A program made the translations under genes and the position numbers. The notes beneath the pieces were generated by a model. That model ran no database searches. It saw nothing but the letters and a program-made list of their open reading frames with translations, and was not told the DNA's origin. From NCBI GenBank assembly GCA_050951505.1, contig JBMNJE010000003.1, positions 124,001 through 188,000 of the forward strand: DNA of 64,000 bases, written 5' to 3'. Source of the stretch: DUOA01 sp012839095. Its GTDB lineage: Bacteria; Bacillota; Clostridia; Caldicoprobacterales; DTU083. Shown here in pieces: positions 53,683-62,591 of the stretch (positions are counted from its first letter, which is position 1; each line of letters opens with the position of its first letter).

Positions 53683-54510
53683 TCAGATGCCCAGGCTTTT
53701 CAGATACTTCCGGCTCATTTCGGCACATTCCATGGAGGTCTTTCCCATGGAGGGGCTGTCCTGTTCTACAATTATCCATTCAGCGCCGGCTTCCTCCGAT
53801 GCAGTAAGAATGGCCGGGAAATTCTGGACACCATAGCCTAACGGCCGGAATCCGAAGGACTCAGTCTGTTCTGCCGACTCTTCGGACTCGACACCAATCA
53901 GCTCGTACAACTGTTCAGGCTTTTCCCCGCTGCCCATGACAAAATCCTTGAGATGAACAATGGGGGCTCTGCCCGAATATTGCCTTATGTAGTCGGCGGG
54001 GTTCACACCTGCCACATTGACCCAGCAGGTATCAATTTCAGTCTGCAAAAGTTCGGAAGGAACTGACTGATATAAAACATCCAGGGCATACTCACCGTTT
54101 ATCTTCTCGAATTCGAAATCATGGTTATGGTAAAGCAGCTGGATGCCATGTTTTTTTGCAGTGTTTCCCAGGGCTTCGATATCCTGAATGGTTTGCATGA
54201 AGCCGTCGGTACCGGGCCTGCGGTCTTCTTCCAGGTAGGGAACAGCTATGTATTTACAACCTATTTCCGCATAATCGGAAACAACCCTGTCGGGATCTGA
54301 AAGAAGTTCCGCCAAAGGCACATGGGCGGAAATGGGAATCAGGCCTATTTCCTCCACCATACTCTTTACCTCTGCAGGTGGATATCCGTACAGACCGGCA
54401 AATTCAACCCCGTCATACCCTAGTTCCTTTACCTTCTGTAATGTTGCTTTAAAATCCTTTTCGGCATAATCTCTGACCGAATAAATCTGCAAGGCTACAG
54501 AAAAAGCCAT
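53683..54510 (-). CDS. Sugar phosphate isomerase/epimerase family protein
   Basis: 275 residues from ATG 54510 with CAGGAGG upstream; the longer frame to 54588 lacks a site. TIM-barrel features of the xylose-isomerase-like group: LQIYSVRDYAEKDFKATLQ, YDGVEFAGLYG, LLYHNHDFEF, EIDTCWVNVAG and IVEQD. The Glu/His/Asp metal ligands appear present. Reaction unknown. Confidence 0.88.
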   Translation of the reverse strand: MAFSVALQIYSVRDYAEKDFKATLQKVKELGYDGVEFAGLYGYPPAEVKSMVEEIGLIPISAHVPLAELLSDPDRVVSDYAEIGCKYIAVPYLEEDRRPGTDGFMQTIQDIEALGNTAKKHGIQLLYHNHDFEFEKINGEYALDVLYQSVPSELLQTEIDTCWVNVAGVNPADYIRQYSGRAPIVHLKDFVMGSGEKPEQLYELIGVESEESAEQTESFGFRPLGYGVQNFPAILTASEEAGAEWIIVEQDSPSMGKTSMECAEMSRKYLKSLGI

Positions 54511-54697
54511 TTTATTAACCTCCTGCCAAATGTTTATCGATAACCGTCTCATATAAATATTGCACACTTTGGTAAAATTATATAGCATAGATCATAAAAA
54601 AGCAAGAAAAGCTGAGGAAAACAGCCTGTAAGATTCCTGTGTCAAGGCCAAAAAACAGGGGTAGATAACATTTAGACAGAAAAGGGAGGTTACCGGT

Positions 54698-56137
54698 ATG
54701 AGGGGGAAGAAAAGTTTTGCTTATTATTTTATGATTCTGATAGCTGCAGCACTTCTGTTTTTTGGAGCAGTTAACATATATGAGACCCGGTTTAATCATG
54801 ATGTCTTTTACGGGAACATCTATATCGACGGCTTTCCGGTGGAGGGCTTAACCAGGGAAGAAGCCCTGGAACAATTGGGAGAGGCCTGGCAAAGCAGGCT
54901 GGAAGAGGTTTCCATCCGCTTGTTCCATGAGGATCGGGATTGGATATTTGATCATGAGGACATCAGCCTGACCACCAATCTGCCGGAGCTGGTGGAGAAG
55001 GCCTACTTAACAGGCCGGGAGGGCGGCTTGTTTGCCCGTATTAAGGAAATAGCCGGCCGTAAAGACAATCCGCTTTATTTTGTCTCCCAGACAACTTATA
55101 AGACCGATGCCCTGGAAAAAAGACTCAGAGAAATAGCAGAGGATATGAATTTGGAACCGGTGGATGCTGTTTTGTCCTTTGATCCGGATGCAGAGGAAAT
55201 GTTTCAGATTACCCGGGAAGAGCCGGGAAGGACGCTGCAGACAGAGGCGGTTTTGGGGCAGATCGAAGCTGCACTGGCCAGGGGAGAGTTTAATTTTTCA
55301 CTGCCCTTGTCCTTTGAAACAAAGGAAGCCCGGGTTACCGCACGGGACTTTGCAGGCAAAACGGAGAAGCTCATCACCTTCGGCACCGACCTTTCCAAAA
55401 GCGCTCCGGATCGTACCCATAATATAAGGACGGCGGCTTCCCAGTTTAACGGAATAATACTTGAGCCGGGGGAAATCCTTTCCTTTAACCGGCTGGTAGG
55501 AGAGAGGACGGCTGAGAAAGGCTACAGAAGCGCCCCAATGATTGTAGCCGACAAGAGCCTTCAGAATGCCATCGGCGGCGGGGTATCCCAGGCGTCCACC
55601 ACCCTGTACAATGCAGCCATCCGTGCCGGGCTGGATGTAATAGAGTTTCGCAGGCATTCCTTCCCTGTTTCATATATTGAAAAGGGGCTGGATACCACGG
55701 TCAATCTGCCGGCACCGGAAATTGACATCAAGGTTAAAAATACAAAGGATTCTCCGGTATACTTTAGAACCTACTATGCCGATCAAAAGATATATTTTGA
55801 AATTTATGGTGAACCTCTGCCGGACGGGCGCACCATCCGTATCCGGACAGAAGAGTATGAAACCGTACCCGCCCCTCCGGATGAAATCCGCCAGGACCAG
55901 GAAGGCAGATATGTAACCTATAAGGATGAGAAATATGTCCATGTACCGTCCAGGCAGGGATATAAGGTAAGGGTGTATCGCGAATATCTGGAAGGAGATA
56001 AGGTGGTGGAAACAGAATTACTGGATGATCATTACTATCGGCCCATAGCCGGAATTGTCTATGTCGGAGTAAAAGAAAGGCCGGTGGTGAATCCGGAGCA
56101 GCCGCCCGCAAACGGAGATGAGTCAGCGGAAGGATAA
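54698..56137 (+). CDS. VanW family protein with peptidoglycan-binding-like domain, membrane-anchored
   Basis: 479 residues with GGGAGG upstream. An N-terminal membrane anchor (about 7-27), a PG_binding_4-like region (about 40-220) with the EGLTREEALEQL block, then the VanW domain (about 235-360) with LEPGEILSFNRLVGERTAEK and GGGVSQASTTLYNAA. A G5-like tail follows. Common in Clostridia and likely extracellular, wall-associated. This is the second VanW protein in the window. Confidence 0.9.
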   Translation: MRGKKSFAYYFMILIAAALLFFGAVNIYETRFNHDVFYGNIYIDGFPVEGLTREEALEQLGEAWQSRLEEVSIRLFHEDRDWIFDHEDISLTTNLPELVEKAYLTGREGGLFARIKEIAGRKDNPLYFVSQTTYKTDALEKRLREIAEDMNLEPVDAVLSFDPDAEEMFQITREEPGRTLQTEAVLGQIEAALARGEFNFSLPLSFETKEARVTARDFAGKTEKLITFGTDLSKSAPDRTHNIRTAASQFNGIILEPGEILSFNRLVGERTAEKGYRSAPMIVADKSLQNAIGGGVSQASTTLYNAAIRAGLDVIEFRRHSFPVSYIEKGLDTTVNLPAPEIDIKVKNTKDSPVYFRTYYADQKIYFEIYGEPLPDGRTIRIRTEEYETVPAPPDEIRQDQEGRYVTYKDEKYVHVPSRQGYKVRVYREYLEGDKVVETELLDDHYYRPIAGIVYVGVKERPVVNPEQPPANGDESAEG

Positions 56138-56189
56138 AATAAACATTAAGAGTAAAAAATGAGTAACAAAGTCAGGAGGGTGTTAAATT

Positions 56190-57419
56190 ATGGAAAAAGA
56201 CATGATGAAGAAATATGCCAGACTTGTGGTGAAAACAGGAGTAAACATTCAGCCGGGTCAGACCCTGGTAGTCACTTCTCCTGTAGACTGTGCGGACTTT
56301 GCCAGGATCATTGTGCAGACTGCCTATGAAGAAGGGGCCAGAGAAGTGGTCATGAACTGGGGTGATGAAATCACCGCCAAAGCCCGCTATTTGTACGCTC
56401 CGGATGATTTGTTCGATGAATTTCCCGAGTGGCGCAGGGAATTCTACCTTTCCTATGCTGAAAAGGGAGCTGCGTTTATCAGCATATCCGCATCCGACCC
56501 GGAATTGATGAAAGATGTTGATCCCGGCCGGATAGCCAGGGCCAACAAGGCATCCCGGACGGCACTGAAGGATTACTCCGAACGGCTGATGAGCAACCGG
56601 AACACCTGGTGTGTTGTATCCGTTCCCACTGAGGCATGGGCCTCCAAAGTATTTCCCCAAATTCCCGGGAAGCAGGCGGTGGATAAGCTGTGGCAGGCTA
56701 TTCTCCAGGCTGTACGTGCCGATTTGCCGGATCCGGTGGAATCCTGGAATCAGCACAAGCAGACGCTGAAGGAGAATATGGAGAAACTGAACCGGATGCA
56801 GCTTAAGTGGATACATATGAAAAACCGGCTGGGAACGGATTTAAAAGTAGAACTTCCATCAGGGCATAACTGGCTTGGCGGTTCAGAGCTGTCGGCGGAC
56901 GGGGTGGAGTTTATTGCCAATATGCCTACGGAAGAAATATTTACGGCCCCTCACCGGAAAGGCGTTAACGGCAGGGTAGTCAGCTCCATGCCCCTAAACT
57001 ACAACGGCAATCTTATTGAAGGTTTTTCCCTAACCTTCAGAGACGGTGAGGTCGTTGACATACAGGCAGAAAAGGGCTATGAGACTTTGAAGCAGCTGAC
57101 AGATACGGATGAAGGCGCCCGCTGCCTGGGGGAGATTGCCCTGGTGCCCTATGATTCTCCCATTTCAAATATGAATATCCTCTTCTATAACACCCTGTTT
57201 GATGAGAATGCTTCCTGCCATCTGGCCCTGGGCAAGGCCTATCCTGTATGTCTTAAGGGCGGCGATTCCATGAACAAAGAGGAACTTGAAAATGCCGGCA
57301 TCAATGATTCCCTGATACATGTGGACTTCATGTTCGGCACGGAAGATCTGGAGATAGAGGGAATGACCGCTGACGGGCAGACAGTAACCGTTTTCAGAAA
57401 GGGAAACTTTGCCCTGTAA
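56190..57419 (+). CDS. M29 family aminopeptidase
   Basis: 409 residues, GGAGGGTG upstream. The thermophilic-aminopeptidase (AmpS/PepS) pattern is clear: YARLVVKTGVNIQPGQTLVV, PSGHNWLGGSELSADGVEFI, NMPTEEIFTAPHRKGVNGRV and the C-terminal HVDFMFGTEDLEIEG, providing the Glu, His and Asp metal ligands. It cleaves N-terminal residues from peptides in the cytosol. Confidence 0.95.
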   Translation: MEKDMMKKYARLVVKTGVNIQPGQTLVVTSPVDCADFARIIVQTAYEEGAREVVMNWGDEITAKARYLYAPDDLFDEFPEWRREFYLSYAEKGAAFISISASDPELMKDVDPGRIARANKASRTALKDYSERLMSNRNTWCVVSVPTEAWASKVFPQIPGKQAVDKLWQAILQAVRADLPDPVESWNQHKQTLKENMEKLNRMQLKWIHMKNRLGTDLKVELPSGHNWLGGSELSADGVEFIANMPTEEIFTAPHRKGVNGRVVSSMPLNYNGNLIEGFSLTFRDGEVVDIQAEKGYETLKQLTDTDEGARCLGEIALVPYDSPISNMNILFYNTLFDENASCHLALGKAYPVCLKGGDSMNKEELENAGINDSLIHVDFMFGTEDLEIEGMTADGQTVTVFRKGNFAL

Positions 57420-57771
57420 TTGCCTGCCTGCAATCCGGCGATGCAAGATTTTACACTTTTAATCAATATAGTGCTGATACAGGATTAATTGTTATAATTT
57501 TAACGCACATTTGTAAATATCAGGGAGGGAGCAATGCCTGCTTTGCGCCCATATTATTACATTTGTTGGATATATTTCTATTATTAGCACCCTTATTCCT
57601 GCAAAACCGCCGGTATTAATAAAAATACATGCAAAAATAGGAGTTATTTGTGGTTGTGAGGTATTATCTTGTCTCCCTGCCTGAAAAGTCTTGTTTCATT
57701 TCCCTATGTTTTCTTATAATATAACAGAGTCAGTGATGACTGCAGCAATAGAGCTAAAATGGAGGGAAAAT
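57420..57771. other. Intergenic region with a small ORF and promoter signals
   Basis: It holds an extended -10 TGTTATAAT (57490-57498), a short ORF with strong initiation signals (57534-57587) and a second candidate promoter TTGTTT (57691) with TATAAT (57715-57720) for the methyltransferase-like gene. Confidence 0.45.
57534..57587 (+). CDS. 17-residue Tyr/Pro-rich small ORF
   Basis: ATG 57534 follows GGGAGGG at ideal distance and the frame closes at TAG 57587: MPALRPYYYICWIYFYY. It sits 36 bases after an extended -10. The very aromatic composition may reflect AT-rich sequence rather than selection. It could be a leader peptide or a membrane micropeptide. Confidence 0.3.
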   Translation: MPALRPYYYICWIYFYY

Positions 57772-58839
57772 ATGAGTACAAGACGATCCGAAGAATTGAC
57801 AGCATTGGAAAGAGTAGCACTGACACTGCAGCACAAGGAAGCAGATCGAATACCGGTTTATCCCCTGCTTAACGGGATATCAAGAAAACTGGTTAATGCA
57901 AGTTATAAGGAATGGGCCCTTAATGCCGATGTTACTGCAGAGGCATACTGCAGGGTTACTGAAAGGTTTGGCCTGGATGTCATAGTGACTCTGACGGATT
58001 TGTCGGTGGAAGCAGGAGATTTTGGACAGAAGCTTGTCTTCCCGGAGAATGAAGCCGCTCACCCGGACTTCAGCCAATACCTGCTTCAATCAGTGGAGGA
58101 TTATGCAAAGGTTGAACCTCTTGATATCAAAAAGGGTGCCAGGATGATGGAGCATGTTAAGCTCTGTGACAAACTGGTTAAGGCAAAAGGAAAGGAATAT
58201 CCGGTTGTGGCCTTTGTCTTTGGGCCGCTGGGCATCCTCAGCATGCTGCGGGGCCAGGCCAATATTTTTATGGATATACTGGATGATCCGGACGCTGTAA
58301 AGAGAGCCGTGAAGGCTATAAACGAAACCCTGAAGGATTACGTGAATGCCCTGATATCCACCGGGGTAAATGCCATTATGATTGACACCCTGTTCAGCAG
58401 CCAGTCCATAATGAGCAAGGGAATGTGGAAGGAATTTGAAGGGGTCTATGTTAAGGAGCTGGCACAGCATATTCATGATCAGGGCTGCATGGTGATGATT
58501 CATAACTGCGGCAACGGCATTTATTTTGATGTCCAGATTGAAGCCATGAAGCCGGAAGCCATATCCTTCCTGCACCTGCCGGACGACTGCAGAACCAGGG
58601 AGGAGCTGAAGGAGAAGTACGGCAGCATTACAACCTTAATAGGCCATGTGGATCCCACCTGGGTCATCAATGCCCCGGAGGAAGAGATTCGCAGGGAATG
58701 CCGGGCTCAGATTGATGTATATAAGAAGGACGGCGGATTTATCCTGGCCACCGGCTGCGAATATCCTGCCAATGCCGACTGGCGTGCAGCGGAGATAATC
58801 ATTGATGAAGCAAAAACCTACGGCAGATATGACAGGTAA
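57772..58839 (+). CDS. UroD-superfamily cobamide methyltransferase-like protein (MtaA/CmuA type)
   Basis: 355 residues from ATG 57772 with GGAGGG upstream. It has the UroD barrel, but the RQAGR motif of true uroporphyrinogen decarboxylases is not visible. A His-x-Cys...Cys zinc pattern (IHNCGNG and LATGCEYPANADW) is present, as in methylcobamide:CoM or corrinoid methyltransferases. No corrinoid protein or MtaB/MtgB partner is adjacent. It probably moves a methyl group between a corrinoid and a thiol; substrate unknown. Confidence 0.8.
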   Translation: MSTRRSEELTALERVALTLQHKEADRIPVYPLLNGISRKLVNASYKEWALNADVTAEAYCRVTERFGLDVIVTLTDLSVEAGDFGQKLVFPENEAAHPDFSQYLLQSVEDYAKVEPLDIKKGARMMEHVKLCDKLVKAKGKEYPVVAFVFGPLGILSMLRGQANIFMDILDDPDAVKRAVKAINETLKDYVNALISTGVNAIMIDTLFSSQSIMSKGMWKEFEGVYVKELAQHIHDQGCMVMIHNCGNGIYFDVQIEAMKPEAISFLHLPDDCRTREELKEKYGSITTLIGHVDPTWVINAPEEEIRRECRAQIDVYKKDGGFILATGCEYPANADWRAAEIIIDEAKTYGRYDR

Positions 58840-58903
58840 TATAGCTGCCGGATCCTGATGATAACTGCAGAAAACTGATATTCAAGGAAAACTGATATAT
58901 AAG

Positions 58904-58969
58904 AATCCTCCTGCTTTTGCGTTGTAAGACTATTATTGAAGTCCATGCTGATGCAAAAAGAGGAGGATT
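58904..58969. repeat. Imperfect 17-bp inverted repeat between genes
   Basis: AATCCTCCTGCTTTTGC (58904-58920) and GCAAAAAGAGGAGGATT (58953-58969) pair with only two mismatches around a 32-base loop. It may be the transcription end of the upstream gene or a remnant of a small repeat element. Confidence 0.5.
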
Positions 58970-59058
58970 TCTTATTGTCAGCAGTCTGGGGTTTCTGATA
59001 GAATGTTCTGGAAATACTTAAGACTAAGAAAGAATATTAGGAAGAAGGCGTATTCGAA

Positions 59059-60006
59059 ATGGGTTTTATGAGCTTTCTCAAGCTGGTGGAGATTAAGACC
59101 AAGGCTGCCAGTGTGACGCCTTTGCTGCTGGGGTCCCTCCTGGCCTTTTATCGTTACAGGCAGTTCAGCTGGAAGAATTTCTTGCTTATGCTTCTTTCCC
59201 TGCTGTGTTTTGATATGGCCACAACGGCAATCAACAACTATCTGGATTTCAGGAAAGCAAGACTAAAAGATGGATTTGGTTATCGGAAGCACAATGCCAT
59301 CGTCCGTGATAATTTAAAGGTTTCATCCGTTCTGACAGTCATATTTATTTTACTGGCCCTGGCAGTCGGCTTCGGGATACTGTTGTATCTCAATACTTCC
59401 CTCATCGTTTTGCTTTTAGGCATGGTTTCCTTTGCAGTGGGCATTTTGTATACCTTTGGTCCCATACCCATATCCCGGATGCCCCTTGGTGAAATCTTTT
59501 CCGGCTTTTTCATGGGCTTTGTTATCTTACTGCTTTCCGTATACATTCATGCAGTAGACGGCAGCCTCATTCAGCTGAGCTTTGAGGGCAGTTTGATTAC
59601 CATTTCACTCAACCTGACGGAACTCCTGGTCATCTTTCTTGTGTCCCTGCCGGCAGTACTGGGAATTGCCAATCTGATGCTGGCCAACAATATTTGCGAT
59701 ATGGATGAGGATCTGGAAAACCGCCGCTACACTCTGCCGCTGTATATAGGCAAAGAAAGGGCATTAAGGCTGTTTCAGAGTCTCTATTATATTGGCTTTA
59801 CAGACATTCTTCTGCTCCTGATTCTTGGCATACTGCCCTTGGCAGCTATACCGGTGCTGCTAACCATAATACCGGTCAGAAAAAACATACGGGCATTTTT
59901 GGGAAGGCAGAGTAAAGAGGATACCTTCCCTGTTGCAATTCAGAATTTCCTTCTGATGAACGGTTCCATGATACTCTTTTTGGCCCTTTCCTTTTTGCTG
60001 GAGTAA
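59059..60006 (+). CDS. UbiA-family prenyltransferase, MenA-like
   Basis: 315 residues, eight or nine membrane helices. The Asp-rich prenyl-diphosphate motifs are NNYLDFRKARLKD (about 58-70) and NNICDMDEDLENRRYTLPLY (about 213-232). The second is close to MenA (1,4-dihydroxy-2-naphthoate prenyltransferase). No other menaquinone gene is in the window, so the acceptor is uncertain. Confidence 0.82.
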   Translation: MGFMSFLKLVEIKTKAASVTPLLLGSLLAFYRYRQFSWKNFLLMLLSLLCFDMATTAINNYLDFRKARLKDGFGYRKHNAIVRDNLKVSSVLTVIFILLALAVGFGILLYLNTSLIVLLLGMVSFAVGILYTFGPIPISRMPLGEIFSGFFMGFVILLLSVYIHAVDGSLIQLSFEGSLITISLNLTELLVIFLVSLPAVLGIANLMLANNICDMDEDLENRRYTLPLYIGKERALRLFQSLYYIGFTDILLLLILGILPLAAIPVLLTIIPVRKNIRAFLGRQSKEDTFPVAIQNFLLMNGSMILFLALSFLLE

Positions 60007-60093
60007 GAATTTACTCGATTTCTGTGCTATAATGGAAAAACGAGTGTTTTGCCGCGCTCGATTTCTTCAAAATAAGGGAATGTTGAGGGTATT

Positions 60094-61002
60094 ATGGAAA
60101 TCAATATAATAGTTAATCAGGTTATCATGCTGTTTCTGATAATTCTGGCCGGGTTTTATGCCAGGAAGCGCAATATTATTACCGGGGACATGACGGGGAA
60201 GCTGTCTGTAATGCTGCTTCAGATCACCCAGCCCATGCTTATTATTTCTTCATTTAATTTTGAATTTTCCGGAGAGATGCTGAGGAATGCTGTTTTAGTG
60301 CTGGTAATGTCCTTCTGTATCCATCTTTTTTTCATGCTGACTGCAAAATTTCTTTTTGTGCGTTATCCCCGGCGGATCCGCTCGGTCCTTCAGTTTGCAG
60401 CGGTATTTTCCAACTGTGGTTTTATGGGCTTTCCGGTACTGGAAAGCATCTTTGGCAGCAGGGGGGTATTTTATGGTGCCCTGTATGTCATACCCTTTAA
60501 TGTCCTGGCCTTGTCCTACGGTGCCATGATATTTTCCGGGAAAAGCGACAAAGATACCATAAAGAAGATTCTGACCCATCCTGTTATTATATCCGTTGGC
60601 ATCGGGATGCTTTTGTTTCTCTTTAATATATCGCTGCCGGGACCCATTGCCAGGGCAGTATCCATGATAGGCTCCATGACTTCTCCTCTGTCCATGCTGA
60701 TAGTGGGCTCACTCCTGGCGGCCATACCCATGCGGGAAATGTTCCGGGGCAGCGAAGTCTATGTGGGCAGTGCAATCCGGCTGATAATTCTGCCCCTTTT
60801 GGTATACGGTCTGCTGCGGCTCATCAGGCTGCCCCAGGATGTTTTTCAGGTCTGTGTCATTCTTTCCGCCATGCCTGCTGCAGCCAATACCGCCATTTTT
60901 GCAGAAAGATTCGGGGGAGATGCATCTCTTTCCTCCAGAGTAATAAGCATTTCCACCATTCTTTCCATCCTTACCATGCCGCTGATATTTCTGCTGTTAT
61001 GA
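60094..61002 (+). CDS. AEC family transporter
   Basis: 302 residues, about ten hydrophobic helices in two halves. The pattern FAAVFSNCGFMGFPVLESIF and the C-terminal LSAMPAAANTAIFAERFGGD are typical of the auxin-efflux-carrier family, which in bacteria includes malate and other carboxylate carriers. Substrate unknown. Confidence 0.9.
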   Translation: MEINIIVNQVIMLFLIILAGFYARKRNIITGDMTGKLSVMLLQITQPMLIISSFNFEFSGEMLRNAVLVLVMSFCIHLFFMLTAKFLFVRYPRRIRSVLQFAAVFSNCGFMGFPVLESIFGSRGVFYGALYVIPFNVLALSYGAMIFSGKSDKDTIKKILTHPVIISVGIGMLLFLFNISLPGPIARAVSMIGSMTSPLSMLIVGSLLAAIPMREMFRGSEVYVGSAIRLIILPLLVYGLLRLIRLPQDVFQVCVILSAMPAAANTAIFAERFGGDASLSSRVISISTILSILTMPLIFLLL

Positions 61003-61121
61003 GTAAAGGCACACTGAATGCCGGAAGGGCAGGTGTAACCGGACTGCCTGCCCGGCCGGCTCATGGCATCCATTCTGCTCTATGAAATTGATCTGCAGGG
61101 GAGGCCGGCCTGAAAAAAGGC

Positions 61122-61150
61122 AAAAAAAGTCCTCCGGGGTCAGCGGAGGA
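61122..61150 (-). terminator. Leftward-facing terminator-like hairpin
   Basis: TCCTCCG (61130-61136) and CGGAGGA (61144-61150); on the minus strand the stem is followed by seven U's (plus A's at 61122-61128). No leftward gene ends here, so it may end an antisense transcript or serve the AEC gene weakly. Confidence 0.5.
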
Positions 61151-61182
61151 TAAAATGCAAGCTAACAGGTATGAATAAGGGG

Positions 61183-61284
61183 GTTTCATGTGAGGCTTTC
61201 ATCTCTCACACGGGTTGAGAACGGTTATCAAACATGCTCTTTGTTCGAGCAATATATAGATAACCGCCTGTGGGGATGTGAAAC
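61183..61284 (+). ncRNA. Candidate structured leader RNA (three-way junction), class unknown
   Basis: Closing stem GTTTCA (61183-61188) with TGAAAC (61279-61284). Stem 2 TGTGAG (61189-61194) with CTCACA (61205-61210). Stem 3 CGGTTATC (61222-61229) with GATAACCG (61259-61266), capped by TGCTC/GAGCA (61235-61239, 61247-61251). A terminator follows six bases later. The layout is that of a transcription-terminating riboswitch, but I recognise no known class. Confidence 0.45.
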
Positions 61285-61289
61285 AGTTT

Positions 61290-61316
61290 ATTGAGAATTA
61301 TTTTCAATTATTTTTT
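61290..61316 (+). terminator. Leader terminator upstream of the isomerase-like gene
   Basis: ATTGAGAA (61290-61297) with TTTTCAAT (61301-61308, one G-U pair), then TATTTTTT. The 3' arm can also pair with TTGAGAA at 61215-61221 inside the upstream structure, giving a possible antiterminator. Confidence 0.55.
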
Positions 61317-61401
61317 ACGGGCTTTTATGGGCAGGATATATTGACACCTGTCTTTGGCTGGTGTAACCTGAATCTGACAGTAAGTCGAGGAGGTAGTTTG
61401 C

Positions 61402-62283
61402 ATGAAAATAGGAGTCAGTTCATACAGTTTCAGCAAGCTGGTGCACAGTGGAAGAATGTCACAGCTGGATGTAATATCCAAGGCCAGGGAAATGGGTTTT
61501 GATGTGATTGAATTCTCTACCTTTGCCCTGCCGGAAGGGGAGACGCCTCTCACCTTTGCGCCAAAGGTAAGGGAGGAATGTGAGCGGGTAGGGATTGAGG
61601 TTGCCAATTATACCATAGCAGGAGACTTTATAAGCGGGAGCGGCGGAGACTTGGATGCCGAAATTGAGAGGCTGAAGGAAGAGGTCCGGGTAGCCCGGAT
61701 TTTGAACAGCCCCGGCATGCGTCATGACGCAGCATGGGGATTCCCTTCCGGTTATAAAGGCGTTCAAAGCTTTGATGCTGTCCTGCCCAGGCTGGCAAAG
61801 GGCTGTCGTGCAGTTACGGAATATGCAGCGGAGCTTGGTATTAAAACCATGGTGGAGAATCATGGATTCTTTGCCCAGGACAGCGAGCGGATGGAAAAAC
61901 TGGTAACAGCAGTAGATCATCCTAACTTTGGTCTTCTGGTTGACATGGGCAACTTCCTTTGTGTGGATGAGGAACCTGAGAAGGCAGTAGGCCGGCTCAT
62001 GCCCTATGCATTCCATGTCCATGCCAAGGATTTTCATGTCAAATCCGGCAATCAGCCCAATCCCGGCAGGGGATGGTTCAGCAGCCGGGGCGGCAACTAT
62101 CTGAGAGGAGCCGTCATTGGTCATGGAGATGTGCCCATTGTCCAATGCCTGAAGATAATGAAGGGCAAGAATTATGACGGTATTCTTTCCATAGAATTTG
62201 AGGGCATGGAGGAACCCCTGGAGGGCATTGCCATAGGGCTGGAAAATCTGAGAAGCTTTGTGGACCGGGTATACGGGGAATAG
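61402..62283 (+). CDS. Sugar phosphate isomerase/epimerase family protein
   Basis: 293 residues, GAGGAGG upstream. TIM-barrel motifs: MGFDVIEFSTFALPEG, TMVENHGFFAQ (Glu), GLLVDMGNFLCVDE (Asp), YAFHVHAKDFHVK (His) and SIEFEGMEEP (Glu). This set of metal ligands fits xylose-isomerase-like enzymes. It resembles the protein at 53683 only at superfamily level. Reaction unknown. A structured leader with terminator precedes it. Confidence 0.88.
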   Translation: MKIGVSSYSFSKLVHSGRMSQLDVISKAREMGFDVIEFSTFALPEGETPLTFAPKVREECERVGIEVANYTIAGDFISGSGGDLDAEIERLKEEVRVARILNSPGMRHDAAWGFPSGYKGVQSFDAVLPRLAKGCRAVTEYAAELGIKTMVENHGFFAQDSERMEKLVTAVDHPNFGLLVDMGNFLCVDEEPEKAVGRLMPYAFHVHAKDFHVKSGNQPNPGRGWFSSRGGNYLRGAVIGHGDVPIVQCLKIMKGKNYDGILSIEFEGMEEPLEGIAIGLENLRSFVDRVYGE

Positions 62284-62591
62284 ATTCTCCTGTTATACTG
62301 CTTTTTACATTTTCACCTATACATATGGTACAAAAAATGATAGAATAGTTACGAGCCTCTATGCATAGGTCTTGTTTGTCATGCCCTATGCATGAATAAT
62401 CCTGTCATAACAGATAATATAGGAACTGCCGATCAGGATGCAGTAAGGGCCTTTTAAGCATCCGGCGGGTCCAAATTAAAATCAGAGTCTGGTAAGAGCG
62501 ATAGGATATGGGGCTTTTGCAAGCTTAACGGTTAAACATTTCACAAATTAATATGTGATCCAGTACTTAAATTACAAGAGGAGGAATCGCT
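62284..62591. other. nifJ upstream region
   Basis: About 308 bases. It holds an inverted repeat ATGCATAGG (62361-62369) with CCTATGCAT (62385-62393). No convincing -35/-10 pair and no known regulator site were seen. Confidence 0.45.

Larger units (their letters stand above)
61003..61401. other. Intergenic region with leader RNA and hairpins
   Basis: Holds a hairpin with a U-tract on the minus strand (61122-61150), then a multi-stem structured leader (61183-61284) and a terminator (61290-61316) in front of the isomerase-like gene at 61402. Confidence 0.6.

Noticed and set aside
54698..56137. Vancomycin resistance cluster (VanY, VanX, VanW present in window)
   Set aside because: The VanY-, VanX- and VanW-like genes are scattered over 54 kb with no vanHA ligase/dehydrogenase or vanRS, so they are wall-metabolism proteins, not a resistance operon.
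56172..56816. Antisense frame opposite the M29 aminopeptidase
   Set aside because: No ribosome site; lies fully under a conserved gene.
62284..62591. Rex operator upstream of nifJ
   Set aside because: No TTGT-N8-ACAA type site seen; the repeat present is of another sequence.
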